DNA of 64,000 bases from Paraspadella gotoi (taxonomy: Eukaryota; Chaetognatha). A program made the translations under genes and the position numbers. The stretch's first letter is position 1, and the number at the start of each line of letters is the position of its first letter. This document shows, piece after piece, positions 51,290 through 60,565 of this stretch. The notes under the pieces were generated by a model. It had not been told where the DNA came from and made no database searches. It saw nothing but the letters and a program-made list of their open reading frames with translations. The stretch is taken from NCBI GenBank assembly GCA_051294375.1, contig JBJCIZ010000239.1, forward strand, positions 57,148 through 121,147, written 5' to 3'.

Positions 51290-53347
51290 CTCTCTCTCCG
51301 CTTTCCCCCCCTTGTTATTTTACGTTTTCCGCTGTTTTTTTCCAACGCCATTTCTCATCGTCGCTGTTTTGTGTTTTGTGTTTTGTGTTTTGGCGTGACA
51401 TCATTTCCCCGAGTCTGACGAAACCCCATCGTCAACGCGCCGACGCCGATGGCGACGACGACGACGAGGATGATGACAACGATGATGCATGACGACGACG
51501 ACAACGACCATGGTGATTGTTAAAGACGACCACTACAGCGACGATGACGACCATGATGAAGGAGATTTTGACGACCACGACTAAAACAACGACGATTATA
51601 AAGATGAAGATAATGACGAAGACAAAGCGGATGATGATGAAGACAAGAAAACAACGACGACGATGACAACAACGGCTACAACGATGACAAAGACAAAGAC
51701 AAAGATGATGACAAAGAATATCGCAACAACAAATAACCACGACAACAACGACAACGACAACAACAACGACAGCCTCCGGTGAAAAACAGTGGGAGAATTC
51801 TGGAACAGAAATCGATAAGTCATCAACGAGAAAAAAACCTTTGCGAACGAAAAGATAACAACAACAACGACTTTGGCTAAAAGAGAGGATAACAAAACAC
51901 TTTTCCACTATTACGCCCGTCGTTTGCTATACTACGATGAAGACGATGACGATGACGATGATGTTAACGATGATAACGATGGTTATGATGATGTCGTTGT
52001 TAACGATGATGACGATAATGAAAATGATTTTGATCGGCCATGATGAATAATGCTGATCATGATAATGATTTTGATCGGCCATGATGAATAATGATGATAA
52101 TGATAACGATGCTGATGATGACGACGATGATGCTGATGATGATAGCGACTGCATAGTAAAAAGTAGTACATGATCCTTAAACTTGAGCAAAAAATATTGT
52201 AAGACAGTATTTCGCAAAGAGCCACCACGTTGATTATGAATATAATTATTTCCTTAAAAAGATCGGTCCATCCAATGTGTTTGTACTTATGACGCGCACT
52301 GCATCGGAATCCCATCTTTTATTCTTTATAGTTTTAAGATTTCCCGTAGGCGGCGCTAGCGGTCACTTAGATTTTAGATTTTTTTTTTACTGTCTTAACA
52401 AATGAGCAACCGACTAACGTGAGTGGCCCATACCGACGGACAGACATACCGACCGACCGAGAAAAGATACTGAGAAAGTAATGATAGCGACAACGGTTAA
52501 TCATTAAAATAAAGAAATGAGCCTGACCTAATTGAAAGAATCCCATTCCTAAGCCTCTGAATTTGGCGGGAAGAATATCGGCGATGATGGAAGAAGCGAA
52601 CGGAATGCATCCCGCTTGAGCGACGCCGAGCAAGAGGCGGAGGAGAAGGAGTTGCCAATAGGACGTCACCTGGGAAAGGGGTGGGGTGGTGGGGTAGGGT
52701 TAGGGAAGAGGGGGGGGTGGGGTTGTGGGGTAAGGAACAGGGGCAAGTTCGGGTCAAGGATGAAGATTTAAGAGTGAAATTTTTTGGAGCGAAATCGGGG
52801 AGAGTGATTATGGGATGCTGTTGGATTATGGAATGTGTAAATTTACCTTGCTCACTGAACACAATGCTCACACATTGCTCAGCCTTATAGTTTTAGAATG
52901 GCTAAAATCGCTATATTGTAATCACAATTGAGTCCCACTCCTACACTACGAGTTTTAACTCTAAATTTATAAGCAATGAGCAATAACAAATATTGATTTG
53001 TTTGTCTATAGAAAATCTATAAAACCAATTTAACAAAACTAAAATTAGTCTTGAATTTGTTTTTTCACTACAAAAAATAACTAATAATTAAATATTGTTT
53101 ATTGACGGGGATTTTAGTCTTATTTTTTTAATACATTTTATCTTTCACAGTTTTCCATTATTTCATTATTAAAATGACGGCGATTGAAGGAACGAAATGG
53201 CGTGCGGCGGATTTCAGGGTTTAGCTTCTTTTTTTCTCGCAGCTGAATGTTCGGCGACTGACAATAAAAAGGCATCGGAAACGACTTTGAAAAATAAATG
53301 GACAATAAAAGAAATATTCTGGACTCTGAAGGCTTTAAAAAGGAGAG

Positions 53348-53381
<34 letters not shown>

Positions 53382-54750
53382 CAAGAGAGAGAGAGAGAGA
53401 GAGAGAAAGAGCAAGAGAATCAATTTCATAGTTATTTTAATCCAGTTGTACACTTTTTTAAAATTAAAAAAAAGATTTAGGCGGGACACAAGTTTTATTT
53501 CACGAATTTTTTGTTCCCTCCCAATTTAAATTCCAACGCATGATCTCTCCTTTCCTCTTTTTTTCCTTTCCTCTTTTTTTCTTTTCCTCTTTTTTTTCTT
53601 TCCTCTTTTTTTTCCTTTCCTATTTTTTTTCCCTCTTTTTTTTCCTTTCCTCTTTTTTTCCTTTTCTTTCTTTCTTCCTTCGATTTATTAAATTATATTC
53701 TCACCATTTTTTTTTTAAATTCCAATTTTTTTTCTCCTGATCATTCGAAAAAATTTAATCGTGAAAATAACTTTTTTTAAAATTTCTTGGTTCATTTTCT
53801 CATAACTTTTGTTAATTTCGTCAGTTACTTGTTTGAATGATTAGCTGGATGGTTGGAATTGTAACGGTTTGGTTGGAAGATTGCTTAGTTGGCTATTAGA
53901 TTGGTTGGTTGATTGTTTTATTTCTCCGTGTGCTTGGTCGTTATGCTTGCTTGTTTTTTAATTCGCTTGTTCGCTATTTCTCTTATCTAATCTTATCTTA
54001 TCTTATCTTATCTTATCTTATCTTATCTTATCTTATCTTATCTTATCTTATCTTATCTTATCTTTATATTATCTTTATCTTATCTTATCTTAATCTTATC
54101 TTATCTAAACTTATCTTATCTTTATATTATCTTTATCTTAATCTTATCTTAATCTTATCTGAATCTTATCTTAATCTTATCTTAATCTTATCTGAATCTT
54201 ATCTGAATCTTATCTTAATCTTATCTTAATCTTATCTGAATCTTATCGTAATCTTATCTTAATCTCATTTTACCCTCTCACCATCCCGAACCTCACCGCG
54301 CTCATAGCCATCGTCGTGGCCGACCAAAGCGTCATAAAAGCCGACAAGAGTCGTTTTCGATTGAATCTGTCGGCCAACCGCCCCGTCAGCAGCGAGGAGA
54401 CGGTGTAAACGAAGATGTACGCCGGACCGACGAGAACGGCAAAGTCCCATCCGCCACCGAAGTAGTTCCATTCGCAGGCCGACGCCGCCTCGCATTCTGT
54501 GGCGTTGAGAAACGCGCCGCACTCGGCGTCGGAATCGGCGCGGCTCCGCGGCGGCTCCGGCGTCGGAAGGGTGGCGTTGGGTGCGAAAGATGGCGCGTCC
54601 TTCGCGAGGCAGACTCGGTCGCCGAAGCGAAGGTCGCGGGCGAGCGGCTTGGCGAGAATGGCACCATGAAGCGGTCCACCTATTGGAGGAAGGGGTGTTG
54701 AACGGGATTAGAAGGGAGCTCTTCTTCTCTTCTCTCTCTCCTCTCTCTTC

Positions 54751-54789
<39 letters not shown>

Positions 54790-54798
54790 TCTCTCTCT

Positions 54799-54861
<63 letters not shown>

Positions 54862-55935
54862 AAACTAATTCTGCCGACGAAAGAGAAAACGAAAAAAACA
54901 AACAAAAGACTTTAACGACGACAACAAAAATTTGTACAAAAACTAAAAATAACCAAAAATGGGTCTTTAGTCTTTTTTTTTTTCCTCCACGACGACGAGA
55001 AAATCCGGAAGAAAGAAAAATTGAAAAGAAAACGATGAACTAACAAAAACAATATAAACAATATACCAATATTAAATTATCCACTCATTTAATAAATAAG
55101 CTATCTTGCCCCAGACTTTGGACGGGATTTGGTGGTTCAAGGCCTCCATCACTCCTACAAGATAATGACATAACAGGGCCATGCAAGCTTTCTATTAAGA
55201 CTCTCTCTGTCTCGTTTGTTCACTCCCAGAGTTTCAAGCTACTCTATCCATGAAGTGATATAATATTTCATGTGACAATTTTATTTTTTTATTTTTTGCT
55301 TTTGTAATCTAATACTTGATTTGTTCCGAATCGACGTCTGTAAAAAATGATAGCATCTTTCGTCTTTGCTCATCCCTCTTTCTATTGCAATTTCGACCCT
55401 TCCTCCTCTTCCTCCTCTTCCTCCTCCTCCTCCTTTCATGATTTCCTCATCTTCTCTGTCATGAATCTTCTCACAAGGGAAAAAAAAAATCCATTTTCCT
55501 CGAAAAGAAAGAAAAAAAAGTCAAGCGATTTATTTTTAGTGATAAAATATGAAAAATCTTGATAATGTTGTTATGTTTTATGCCGGGTGATTCCGTGCGA
55601 TTATCTTGTAAGAAAGTAGGAGGAATGGAGCCTCTTGGATAGACCCATCATAGATTCTTTGAAGTCGGAAAAAGAATGCCTCACGGCCAATCATTATTTC
55701 TAGATTTAGTAGAATTTCCAGAGTCAAACATCACATGGAATGTGACGAGTCACATGGCCTCTCCCGTCGACTCTCACGTCACCTGCAATAGAAGATTGGA
55801 CATCGTGAGTAGAACGAGACAGAAAACGGCGTAAGGGGAGACTACGACGTCTTTTGTTTCTTGTTCTTTCTTTTCGCCATCTGGTGGAGGATGCTCTTTT
55901 GTTTTACAAGGCGAAGACGACGACGAGGACCCCAT
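42591..55935 (-). CDS. Spinster-type MFS transporter gene, nine exons
   Basis: Join, in transcript order: 55783-55935, 54297-54679, 52528-52669, 50842-51063, 49854-50416, 48399-48472, 44991-45057, 43792-43905, 42591-42889 (about 670 codons). The product is a major facilitator superfamily protein of the Spinster branch, whose known members move lysophospholipids or sphingosine-1-phosphate; the substrate here is unknown. In order I see VDRFMV after helix 1, a Cys-rich first loop ending CEWNYFGGG, motif A (GRLADRFNRK), RLLLGVAQAG in helix 4, QLGIYLGFSLS in helix 5, GWRPAFFVAGAPG in helix 6, IRMGAGLCFAYNNQ in helix 7, WMSWIPAVSG, GGFASDRLV, and IFPSKVRATA. All introns are GT-AG. Phases agree at seven of eight joints as read; joint 7/8 agrees only for the presumed intact exon 7. 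The Gln in GVAQAG sits where relatives usually have Glu. Single-base indels interrupt exons 2, 7 and 9. Family certain; exact C-terminus less so. Confidence 0.9.
42934..42958. other. Assembly gap (25 N) in intron 8
   Basis: Run of N within the T/G-rich tract just upstream of the exon 9 acceptor. Confidence 0.99.
43517..43768 (+). mobile_element. GTTGCGCCGC-bounded element in intron 8
   Basis: Starts GTTGCGCCGC and ends GCGGCGCAAC, a perfect 10-bp inversion. Inside are AAAGGCGGCGCCAGTAGTAG, AACAAATGAGAAACAAACTA, CCGACCGACCGACCGAAAAG and a near-palindrome around GCGAGTACTCGC at the right end. It has no open frame. Related copies: 46074-46396 (inverted), 57658-58010, partial at 45558-45645 and 52335-52470. 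About 17 bp before the start are also shared, so the true left border may lie further out. Confidence 0.65.
43792..43905 (-). CDS. Transporter exon 8: helices 9-10
   Basis: This 114-nt exon sits between the acceptor TTTATCCAG and the donor GTCAGC, with phase 1 at both ends. It encodes RICVVLCSLVLSLPFSAALF, YLDSPNAYFSLIGNFVFG, matching the helix 9 to helix 10 region of the family and running straight into EMWIG of exon 9 (shared Gly codon). The frame is intact. The donor lies only 23 bp from the end of a dispersed element that ends GCGGCGCAAC. Confidence 0.9.
43906..44990 (-). other. Transporter intron 7
   Basis: AT-rich left part with AATCAATAAAT-type repeats, then a (GA)n tract (44620-44710) and a purine-rich stretch to 44970. 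No gene; long Ser/Leu or Phe frames come from the repeats. Confidence 0.6.
44991..45057 (-). CDS. Transporter exon 7: helix 8 end and second motif A
   Basis: The acceptor CCTCCTCAG follows a (CT)n microsatellite. The exon reads SVGSILGGFA in one frame and SDRLV in the next, so one extra base lies near 45025. The following homopolymer (CCAAAAAATGGG) also looks miscounted, because joining in phase 1 to exon 8 needs a KMGVTG-like reading. GGFxSDRLV is the second motif A of the transporter fold. Observed length is 67 nt; about 65 nt would be expected for an intact frame. The donor GTTTTG is weak. Confidence 0.78.
45065..45205. repeat. (GA)n microsatellite at the exon 7 acceptor
   Basis: Reads as (CT)n on the gene strand, immediately before TTCCCACCCCCCAATCCTCC and the acceptor, and so supplies the polypyrimidine tract. 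Confidence 0.85.
45288..45557. other. Assembly gap (270 N) in intron 6
   Basis: Run of N; a partial GTTGCGCCGC element follows at 45558-45645. Confidence 0.99.
45558..45645 (+). mobile_element. GTTGCGCCGC element, 3' fragment
   Basis: Matches the right part of the element (AACAAATGAGCAACTAACTA, ending GCGGCGCAAC); the left part is lost in N. A short CCTAATCC section follows at 45690-45765. Confidence 0.6.
46074..46396 (-). mobile_element. GTTGCGCCGC-bounded element, inverted, intron 6
   Basis: Begins GTTGCGCCGCGAGTACTCGC and ends GCGGCGCAAC, with the internal sequences of 43517-43768 in reverse. No open frame. Confidence 0.65.
46780..47045 (+). repeat. Minisatellite with GGCGAACTTGGGG core
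   Basis: Imperfect tandem copies, about 14-18 bp, of the type GGCGAACTTGGGGC with variants GGCAAACCTAATGC and GGACTTGTGGC. Open in one frame but without gene context; inside transporter intron 6. Confidence 0.75.
47785..47885. other. GC-rich island in intron 6
   Basis: About 100 bp, very GC-rich (GGCCCGCCGGCCGATGGCGG), in an AT-rich intron. Three minus-strand frames are open across it. It is not a transporter exon, since exons 6 and 7 join without it. Confidence 0.4.
48399..48472 (-). CDS. Transporter exon 6: loop and start of helix 8
   Basis: This 74-nt exon begins in phase 0 after GACATCAG and encodes VYFLLMGDSPEEIAK then WMSWIPAVSG, directly following YNNQ of exon 5. It ends in phase 2 (GG) before GTCAGT; the first base of exon 7 completes a Gly codon. 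WMSWIP followed by a Gly-rich helix is diagnostic for the family's helix 8. A second identical acceptor lies 42 bp upstream. Confidence 0.9.
48473..48514 (-). repeat. 42-bp tandem duplication of the exon 6 acceptor
   Basis: The sequence TTTTCCACTTTCGACATCAG followed by GTCTACTTTCTCCTCAT occurs twice, 42 bp apart. The second acceptor lies at 48515-48516. Using it would add 14 in-frame residues (VYFLLILIFHFRHQ) before VYFLLM. Confidence 0.85.
48779..48827. repeat. Perfect 23-bp hairpin
   Basis: Arms ACTTGAATTTTGACTCCTTG plus TAC and their exact inverse, with a three-base loop ACT. In transporter intron 5. May be the remnant of a small transposon or a small-RNA precursor; the tight loop argues against a standard microRNA. 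Confidence 0.8.
49029..49597. mobile_element. Tc1/mariner-like non-autonomous element
   Basis: Flanked by TA on both sides. The left end is CACTCATGTGCAAATAAAAA and the right end, inverted, CAGTTATGTGCAAAAAAAAA; both continue with CGCGCCACTT, giving terminal inverted repeats of about 32 bp. The CAGT-type start and TA target are hallmarks of Tc1/mariner. The 569-bp interior is AT-rich without a transposase. (GAA)n tracts flank it (48978-49020 and 49600-49655), in transporter intron 5. Confidence 0.8.
49854..50416 (-). CDS. Transporter exon 5: Glu-rich loop and helix 7
   Basis: A 563-nt exon, open throughout. After the acceptor CCCTCTACAG it reads KNESPVGA, a run of ten Ala from (GCC)n, a charged segment, a run of about twenty Glu broken by few other residues, and a long Lys/Glu/Arg region of about 150 residues. 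It ends with helix 7: FFRPVVLLVFVASAIRM and GAGLCFAYNNQ, the family's YNxQ signature, before a GTGAAG donor in phase 0. The loop is much longer than usual for the family. The 5' acceptor could lie elsewhere, but the purine-rich strand leaves no better polypyrimidine tract. Confidence 0.8.
50842..51063 (-). CDS. Transporter exon 4: helices 5-6
   Basis: This 222-nt exon starts in phase 1 after a (CT)n tract and CTCAG, and encodes IYLGFSLSFLVGNLVSGAD, GLGWRPAFFVAGAPGILLAG and ASVREPKRHG, that is helices 5 and 6 and the start of the central cytoplasmic loop. It ends in phase 1 before a GTGAGA donor. The frame runs on past the donor to a stop at the intron, so the donor choice rests on its strength and on phase agreement with exon 5. 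Confidence 0.92.
51066..51150. repeat. (GA)n microsatellite at the exon 4 acceptor
   Basis: Reads as (CT)n on the gene strand and runs right up to the CAG acceptor of exon 4. Confidence 0.88.
51190..52527. other. Remainder of transporter intron 3
   Basis: CT tract (51215-51300), a long imperfect GAC/GAT/AAC trinucleotide region (51440-51780 and 51930-52150) and a truncated GTTGCGCCGC-type element (52335-52470). No gene. Confidence 0.65.
52528..52669 (-). CDS. Transporter exon 3: helices 3-4
   Basis: This exon of 142 nt starts after TTTCCCAG in phase 0 and ends in phase 1 before GTCAGG. It encodes VTSYWQLLLLRLLLGVAQAG, then CIPFASSIIADILPAKFRG and LGMGFFQL. The RxxxGxxxAG pattern in helix 4 and the ADxLPxxxRGxxMG loop are typical of the Spinster branch. 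The reading frame is intact. Confidence 0.93.
53340..53420. repeat. (GA)n tract in intron 2
   Basis: Imperfect GA repeat. The rest of intron 2 (52670-54296) is AT-rich with a T/C-rich section at 53545-53680. No gene. Confidence 0.75.
53985..54270. repeat. (TCTTA)n pentanucleotide repeat in intron 2
   Basis: Pure TCTTA repeats to about 54060, then variants with insertions such as TCTTAATCTTATCTGAA. It starts about 25 bp inside the intron from the exon 2 donor. Confidence 0.93.
54297..54679 (-). CDS. Transporter exon 2: first loop, helix 2, motif A
   Basis: The acceptor CCAATAG precedes GTGGACCGC, read as VDRFMVP. The frame then slips by one base: the next residues, ILAKPLARDLRFGDRVC, lie in another frame, so one base is missing around 54660. 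A loop with an acidic/Cys-rich section ends CEWNYFGGGWDFAVLVGP, followed by helix 2 and motif A GRLADRFNRKRLL, then MAMSA. The exon is 383 nt; phase 0 at both ends needs 384, supporting a one-base deletion. The donor is GTGAGG. The deletion may be a sequencing error or a real lesion. Confidence 0.88.
54720..54856. repeat. (CT)n tract in intron 1
   Basis: CT repeat on plus (GA on the gene strand), about 40 bp upstream of the exon 2 acceptor. Confidence 0.9.
55045..55270 (+). mobile_element. Foldback-element arm in intron 1
   Basis: Single arm with TTTAATAAATAAGCTATCTT, GGTTCAAGGCCTCCATCACT and CAAGATAATGACATAACAGG. No inverted partner nearby. Confidence 0.7.
55783..55935 (-). CDS. Transporter exon 1: N-terminus and helix 1
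   Basis: The ATG at 55935-55933 opens 51 codons: a Ser run (MGSSSSSSP), a charged stretch with DGEKKEQETKD, then the first membrane helix (PYAVFCLVLLTMSNLLLQ). The exon ends CAG before a GTGACG donor, phase 0, which joins directly to VDRFMV of exon 2, the usual DR position after helix 1 in this family. A CCCCCAG acceptor-like site at 55969-55975 suggests a 5' UTR intron just upstream of the ATG. Upstream transcription signals are not recognisable. Confidence 0.82.
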
Positions 55936-56660
55936 GACTTTCGATCAAAAAGCCAAACCGAAATATATCTGGGGGAAAGAAAAATGAAAAAAAGAAACTT
56001 GGGGAGAAAGAATTTAAGAATCATTTGAAAATAATGAAAGGAATGAAATGAAATGAAATAAAGATAAATTAGACGTTGTTATCAATTTATTTTATATTAA
56101 ATATTGACCACTCGTCGGACCACTTTGTTAGAAAAATATCTTTAAATCTGTATGTTTAAAAAACAGTTGGTTTGTGAATGAAAAATCGGTTGAACGTTCG
56201 TTTTTTAAAATTTTGTCTAAAGAAAACCATTTCTGGAATATCAATTAAAATTATACATCTTAAAACGAGCACATTTTTTTTTGGAAAAAGTAAACAATTT
56301 TTTTATAATTGTCGAGCGTGATATTTCGTCGTTTAAAAGAGCGATAAATATTGAAATAAGGCGAAGACTGAAAGATAAAGTGTACGTATAACATAATCGA
56401 GGCATCATTTAAGTTTATTTATTTTGGCCGGTCTGTCAGTTACGACGCGTAACTCCACGAATTTTTTTTTTTTTATTTTTTTGTTTAAAAAGAGAAAAAT
56501 CTTAAATTCAACGCACGTCGTTAAATATCTTTTTTTGTTGTACTCGAACAAAAGAAGTAAGACGCGCGCGACTTGCAAAAAGATCCAGAGCAAAGAATAG
56601 AAGAAAAAAGAATTGAAAAAAAAGAAAGAAAGAAAAAAGAAGCTTAAATTCATCGTTTTA
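55936..56660. other. Upstream region of the transporter gene
   Basis: AT-rich sequence upstream of the start codon. No TATA box or CpG-rich promoter is convincing. An acceptor-like site ends at 55969. Confidence 0.35.
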
Positions 56661-56672
56661 TCTCTTTCGTCA

Positions 56673-56778
<106 letters not shown>

Positions 56779-56917
56779 CTGTACGAAACTCTTTATCAAT
56801 CTTACAATTAAGGCTATTGTTCCAGTTACAAGACCATCTACATGATTTTTCGAATTTTTATCTTTTAGCTACAAACGTTATTTTTTTCAATAATTTCTAG
56901 AGTTTCAATTTTCTTAA

Positions 56918-56979
<62 letters not shown>

Positions 56980-57098
56980 GCTCGCTCTCTCTTGCTCTCT
57001 CATGTTTCACCCTTTTTTCATCTTTCTTAATCAGATTATTATTCCCCGTCCTGCTGTTTGTTTGCCAGGAGTGAATTTCGGTCCCGAAAGTAAGAAAA

Positions 57099-57398
57099 AT
57101 GGAGTCGAGTTACATCCAGGGGAATCCCAAGCCCCGCATCCGGGGAATCACAAGCTCAGCATACGGGGAATTACAAGCCCAACATCCGAGAAATCAGAAA
57201 CCAAATATCCCAGGTATCACTAGCCCAGCATTCGGTGAAGCACAAGACCAACATCAGGAGAAAAACAAGTCCTACTTCCCGGAAATCCCAAGCCCAGCAT
57301 CAGGGGAATTACAAGTCAAATATACGGAGAATCACAAGCCCAACATCCGTGGAATCACAAGCCTATCATATCGGGAAATACATGTTTCGAATCCCTGA
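57099..57398 (+). repeat. 24-bp minisatellite with an open frame
   Basis: About twelve units of the type GGGGAATCACAAGCCCAACA with TCCG. Because the unit is a multiple of three, a 99-codon frame stays open from an ATG: MESSYIQGNPKPRIRG, then repeats like GITSSAYGELQAQHPR. There is no signal peptide, domain or known homolog. Coding status uncertain. Confidence 0.6.
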
Positions 57399-57657
57399 AT
57401 CCGCCATGGGAATTAAAAAACCTCGCCTTCGGGATTTCATTATGTTTTTGAAAAAATTTAACGAGTTTAAAACTTTAAAAAATCTAACTATACCATAGCA
57501 TTGTTTTTTTTGTCTGAAAACTATCTTAATTTGTTTTAAAAAGGGTTCACGAATTATGACAGTATCATGAGCCGAGGTGTGACTTTTTACACCATAGTTA
57601 AAAGTCTAAATAATTGAATAGACATTTTTTAAAAAACAAGAACGGTAATTCCAATGT

Positions 57658-58010
57658 GTTGCGCCGCAGTGACTTTATTTTTACTTGATATGACATGACA
57701 TGATCTGACATGACTAAAAAAGTTTTTGCCTTATATTTATTGTATTTGTATTTGTATTTATCCATACAGCAGGTCTGAAGATAATTATGACATTAATTAT
57801 ATCAAAATTTTGTCTTTTAGTTTTAGTTTTAAGAATTCCTGAAGGCGGCGCTAGCAGTCCCTTAGTTTTCAGTTTTTTTTTGTTTTAACAAATAGGCAAC
57901 CAACTATAAGCAAATTATATACATTTTTAACATAAGTGGAAGAGACCGACAGATGGACCTACCGACAGACCGACCGAAAAGTGACTTATAGAGTTGCTCC
58001 GCGGCGCAAC
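57658..58010 (+). mobile_element. GTTGCGCCGC-bounded element
   Basis: Starts GTTGCGCCGCAGTGAC and ends GCGGCGCAAC; contains GGCGGCGCTAGCAGTC and ACCGACAGACCGACCGAAAA. Longest copy (353 bp), no open frame. Confidence 0.65.
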
Positions 58011-58224
58011 TAAAAAAAGGCTCGTAGTATTTCGGGCTTCGCTTCTCTCCTCAATTTTTATGAATCTTCAGAGAATAAAATGACGAAGTTGAGGAGGAAG
58101 AACAAAATTCCTTTTTTTTTCGCTCAAGAAAACAAATTTAAAAATTTTAAGGGTCGGAATTCTTTTTTTTTTAAATTTTAAAGTCATTTAACCGAAAGAA
58201 AAAAAAATGATGACAATGAAGGAA

Positions 58225-58750
58225 ATTGGTACAAGCAATATGAAATTATCCATTCATTTAATAAATACGTTTAAGGCCTCCATCACTCTTACAAGATAAT
58301 AACAGCAGGTCCCTGAAAGCCTTCAATCGAGACTCTCTCACAGTCTCGTTTATTCACTCCCAGAGTTCCTGGCTTCCCTATCAATGAAGTTGTGTTATAT
58401 TTCAAAGAATGTTTTTCAATTGGAAATTTTAGATGCAGGAAATGGTAGTTCCATCGTGTTGAATTGATCATTTCTTTTGTGGAAGCCTTTTTTTTTGTAC
58501 CTCACTTTCATATTTTTGATTGTAAATGAGTCAAGAGAGAGTCTTGATTGAAAGCTTGCAGAGAGTCCTGCTATGTTATTATCTTGATTGAAAGCTTGCA
58601 GAGAGTCCTGCTATGTTATTATCTTGATTGAAAGCTTGCAGAGTTCTGCGAGGTCATTATCTTGTAAAAGAGTTGAAGGCTTTAACCAACTGTAACCAGT
58701 CCAAAGTCAGGGGCAAGATGGCTTACTTATTAAACGAATGTATAATTTTT
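58225..58750. mobile_element. Foldback element with tandemly repeated arm
   Basis: Left arm 58225-58395; inverted right arm from about 58535. In the right arm a 40-bp segment (TCTTGATTGAAAGCTTGCAG, then AGAGTCCTGCTATGTTATTA) is repeated three times at 58542-58660. Confidence 0.7.
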
Positions 58751-59039
58751 GTATATTCGTGCCATATTTATAAAGAGGAAAGAAACGCTCTTGGCGCTGG
58801 CGTTGGAGCAGAGCTTTGTCTCCTTGTTACTCGTGTGATCTTAACTGAGTAAGTTAAACGTGAAATTAAACGAATGCAGCGATGTACGATCGGCTCATTC
58901 TTAATTGTTCAACTCTATCAAAAGAAAATCCCGACTCGACGAAACTTGTATGTTAATTATGCACCTTAGAATATTCTTAGAGGAAGAACCCCATCACTTT
59001 TGCATCTAATTATTACGAGATTAGATTCTGCGCCGCCCT

Positions 59040-59194
59040 TACTCTCTCTCTCTTTCTCTCTCTCTCTCTCNNNNNNNNNNNNNNNNNNNNNNNNNTCTCT
59101 CTCTCTCTCTCTCTCTCTCTCCATCTCTCTCTCTCTCTCTGCACCTCTCTCTCTCTCTCTCTCTCTCTTCTTCTCTCTCTCTCTCTCTCTCTCT
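59040..59194. repeat. (CT)n tract with gap
   Basis: CT repeat interrupted by 25 N at 59071-59095. Confidence 0.9.
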
Positions 59195-59640
59195 TAATAA
59201 GCTCCGTCTCTCTCCCCCGAAGAAGCTTCTTACTTTACTTTTACGAGAAACTTGCAAATTAACCGGCCGAAGTTTAAAGAGGCGAAGGTAACTTTACCTT
59301 CCAACGATGCAAAAACATCAGAATAAAAAAGAGGTAAGGACGATGAAAAATAAAAAAAGAAGAAATTGATGGAAAAAGTTGAGTCTCAGAGGAAATACTT
59401 TTTTTTTTTATCTCTTTCTTCTTTTTCTTAATAAGCTCCGTCTCTCTCCCCCGAAGAAGCTTCTTACTTACTTTTACGAGAAACTTGCAAATTAACCGGC
59501 CGAAGTTTAAGAGGCGAAGGTAAACTTACCTTCCAACGATGCAAAAACATCAGAATAAAAAAAAGAGGTAAGGACGATGAAAATAAAAAAAAAGAAGAAA
59601 TTGATAGGAAAAAAAGTTGAGTCTCAGAGGAACTACTTTT
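59195..59640. repeat. 234-bp tandem duplication
   Basis: The segment starting TAATAAGCTCCGTCTCTCTC and containing AACTTGCAAATTAACCGGCC occurs at 59195-59428 and again from 59429, nearly identical. A (GTT)n-type stretch follows at 59707-59755. Confidence 0.88.
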
Positions 59641-60009
59641 TTTTTTTTTAGTCGAAGGATGAAGAGTTTCGCGGAGGAATATAAAAACGCAGAGACGCCG
59701 TCGCCATGGTTGTCGTTGTTGTTGTCGTTGTTGTTGTCGTCGTTGGGCTTTGGAGGCGAGGGAATAATCGGCCTCCGAAAGGGTGAAGATAACTGGAATT
59801 CTCAAGGGATTAAAGGGAGAAGAGGGAGGAAAGGAGAAAGAGGAGGAAAAAGAAGAGGTGAGAAAAGAAAAGAGAAGTGAAGGAAATTGAAAAATAGAAA
59901 TAGAGACGGAGGACGGAAAGAGAAGTAGGATGTGATATAGACAGAGGCCAAGTTTGATATTAAAAAATGATTGAACTTTGAAATTCTTATCAGTCTTTAG
60001 TTGTCCTGA

Positions 60010-60115
60010 TCAAATTGGTACAAACAATATAAAAATTAGCCATTTAATAAATAAGCGATCTTGCCCCAGACTTTGGACATCCTTCCTTGGGATCCATCCT
60101 TCTTACAAGATAATA
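60010..60115 (+). mobile_element. Foldback-element arm
   Basis: Single arm: AAATTGGTACAAACAATATA, TTGCCCCAGACTTTGGACA, TTACAAGATAATAACAT. Confidence 0.65.
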
Positions 60116-60499
60116 ACATATTTGAGAATCATATTGTTACTAAATTATTAAATACGTTATTCTTTTCATTACTTGGGCATAATTTTTAACCAAACTTGTT
60201 TCTTTCCATTCTGATAATTTTTTTTTTTAGCTATTGTTGTTTGCTTTTCCCCCTTTCGCCAGTTTTCAATTTTCAATACATCCGCTTTCGAATTACCCGA
60301 CCGCCAACCCGAAAGCATAAAGTTCACTACGAGAAGGGCGTTCACAAAAAATTCAAAAAGGAAAATATTTTAATTTGAATTCACCAAAAAAAAATATCTT
60401 TAAAAATAAAACCTTTTTATTTTTGGATTCTGGAAAAAAAAAAAAACATTCAGTCATAATTTCCTTAATATTTCTCTCACTTTTCTTTTCTCAGGCTCT

Positions 60500-60519
60500 C
60501 GCTCTCTCTCTCTTCTCTC

Positions 60520-60552
<33 letters not shown>

Positions 60553-60565
60553 TCTCTCTCTCTCG
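60500..60565. repeat. (CT)n tract
   Basis: CT repeat; a GA tract follows at 60773-60810. The sequence between is AT-rich with one CpG-rich piece at 60580-60640. Confidence 0.85.

Noticed and set aside
54386-54679. 97-codon frame MDRFMVPFSPSRSP as a separate gene
   Set aside because: Only its first seven residues match the transporter; the rest is a shifted reading of exon 2.
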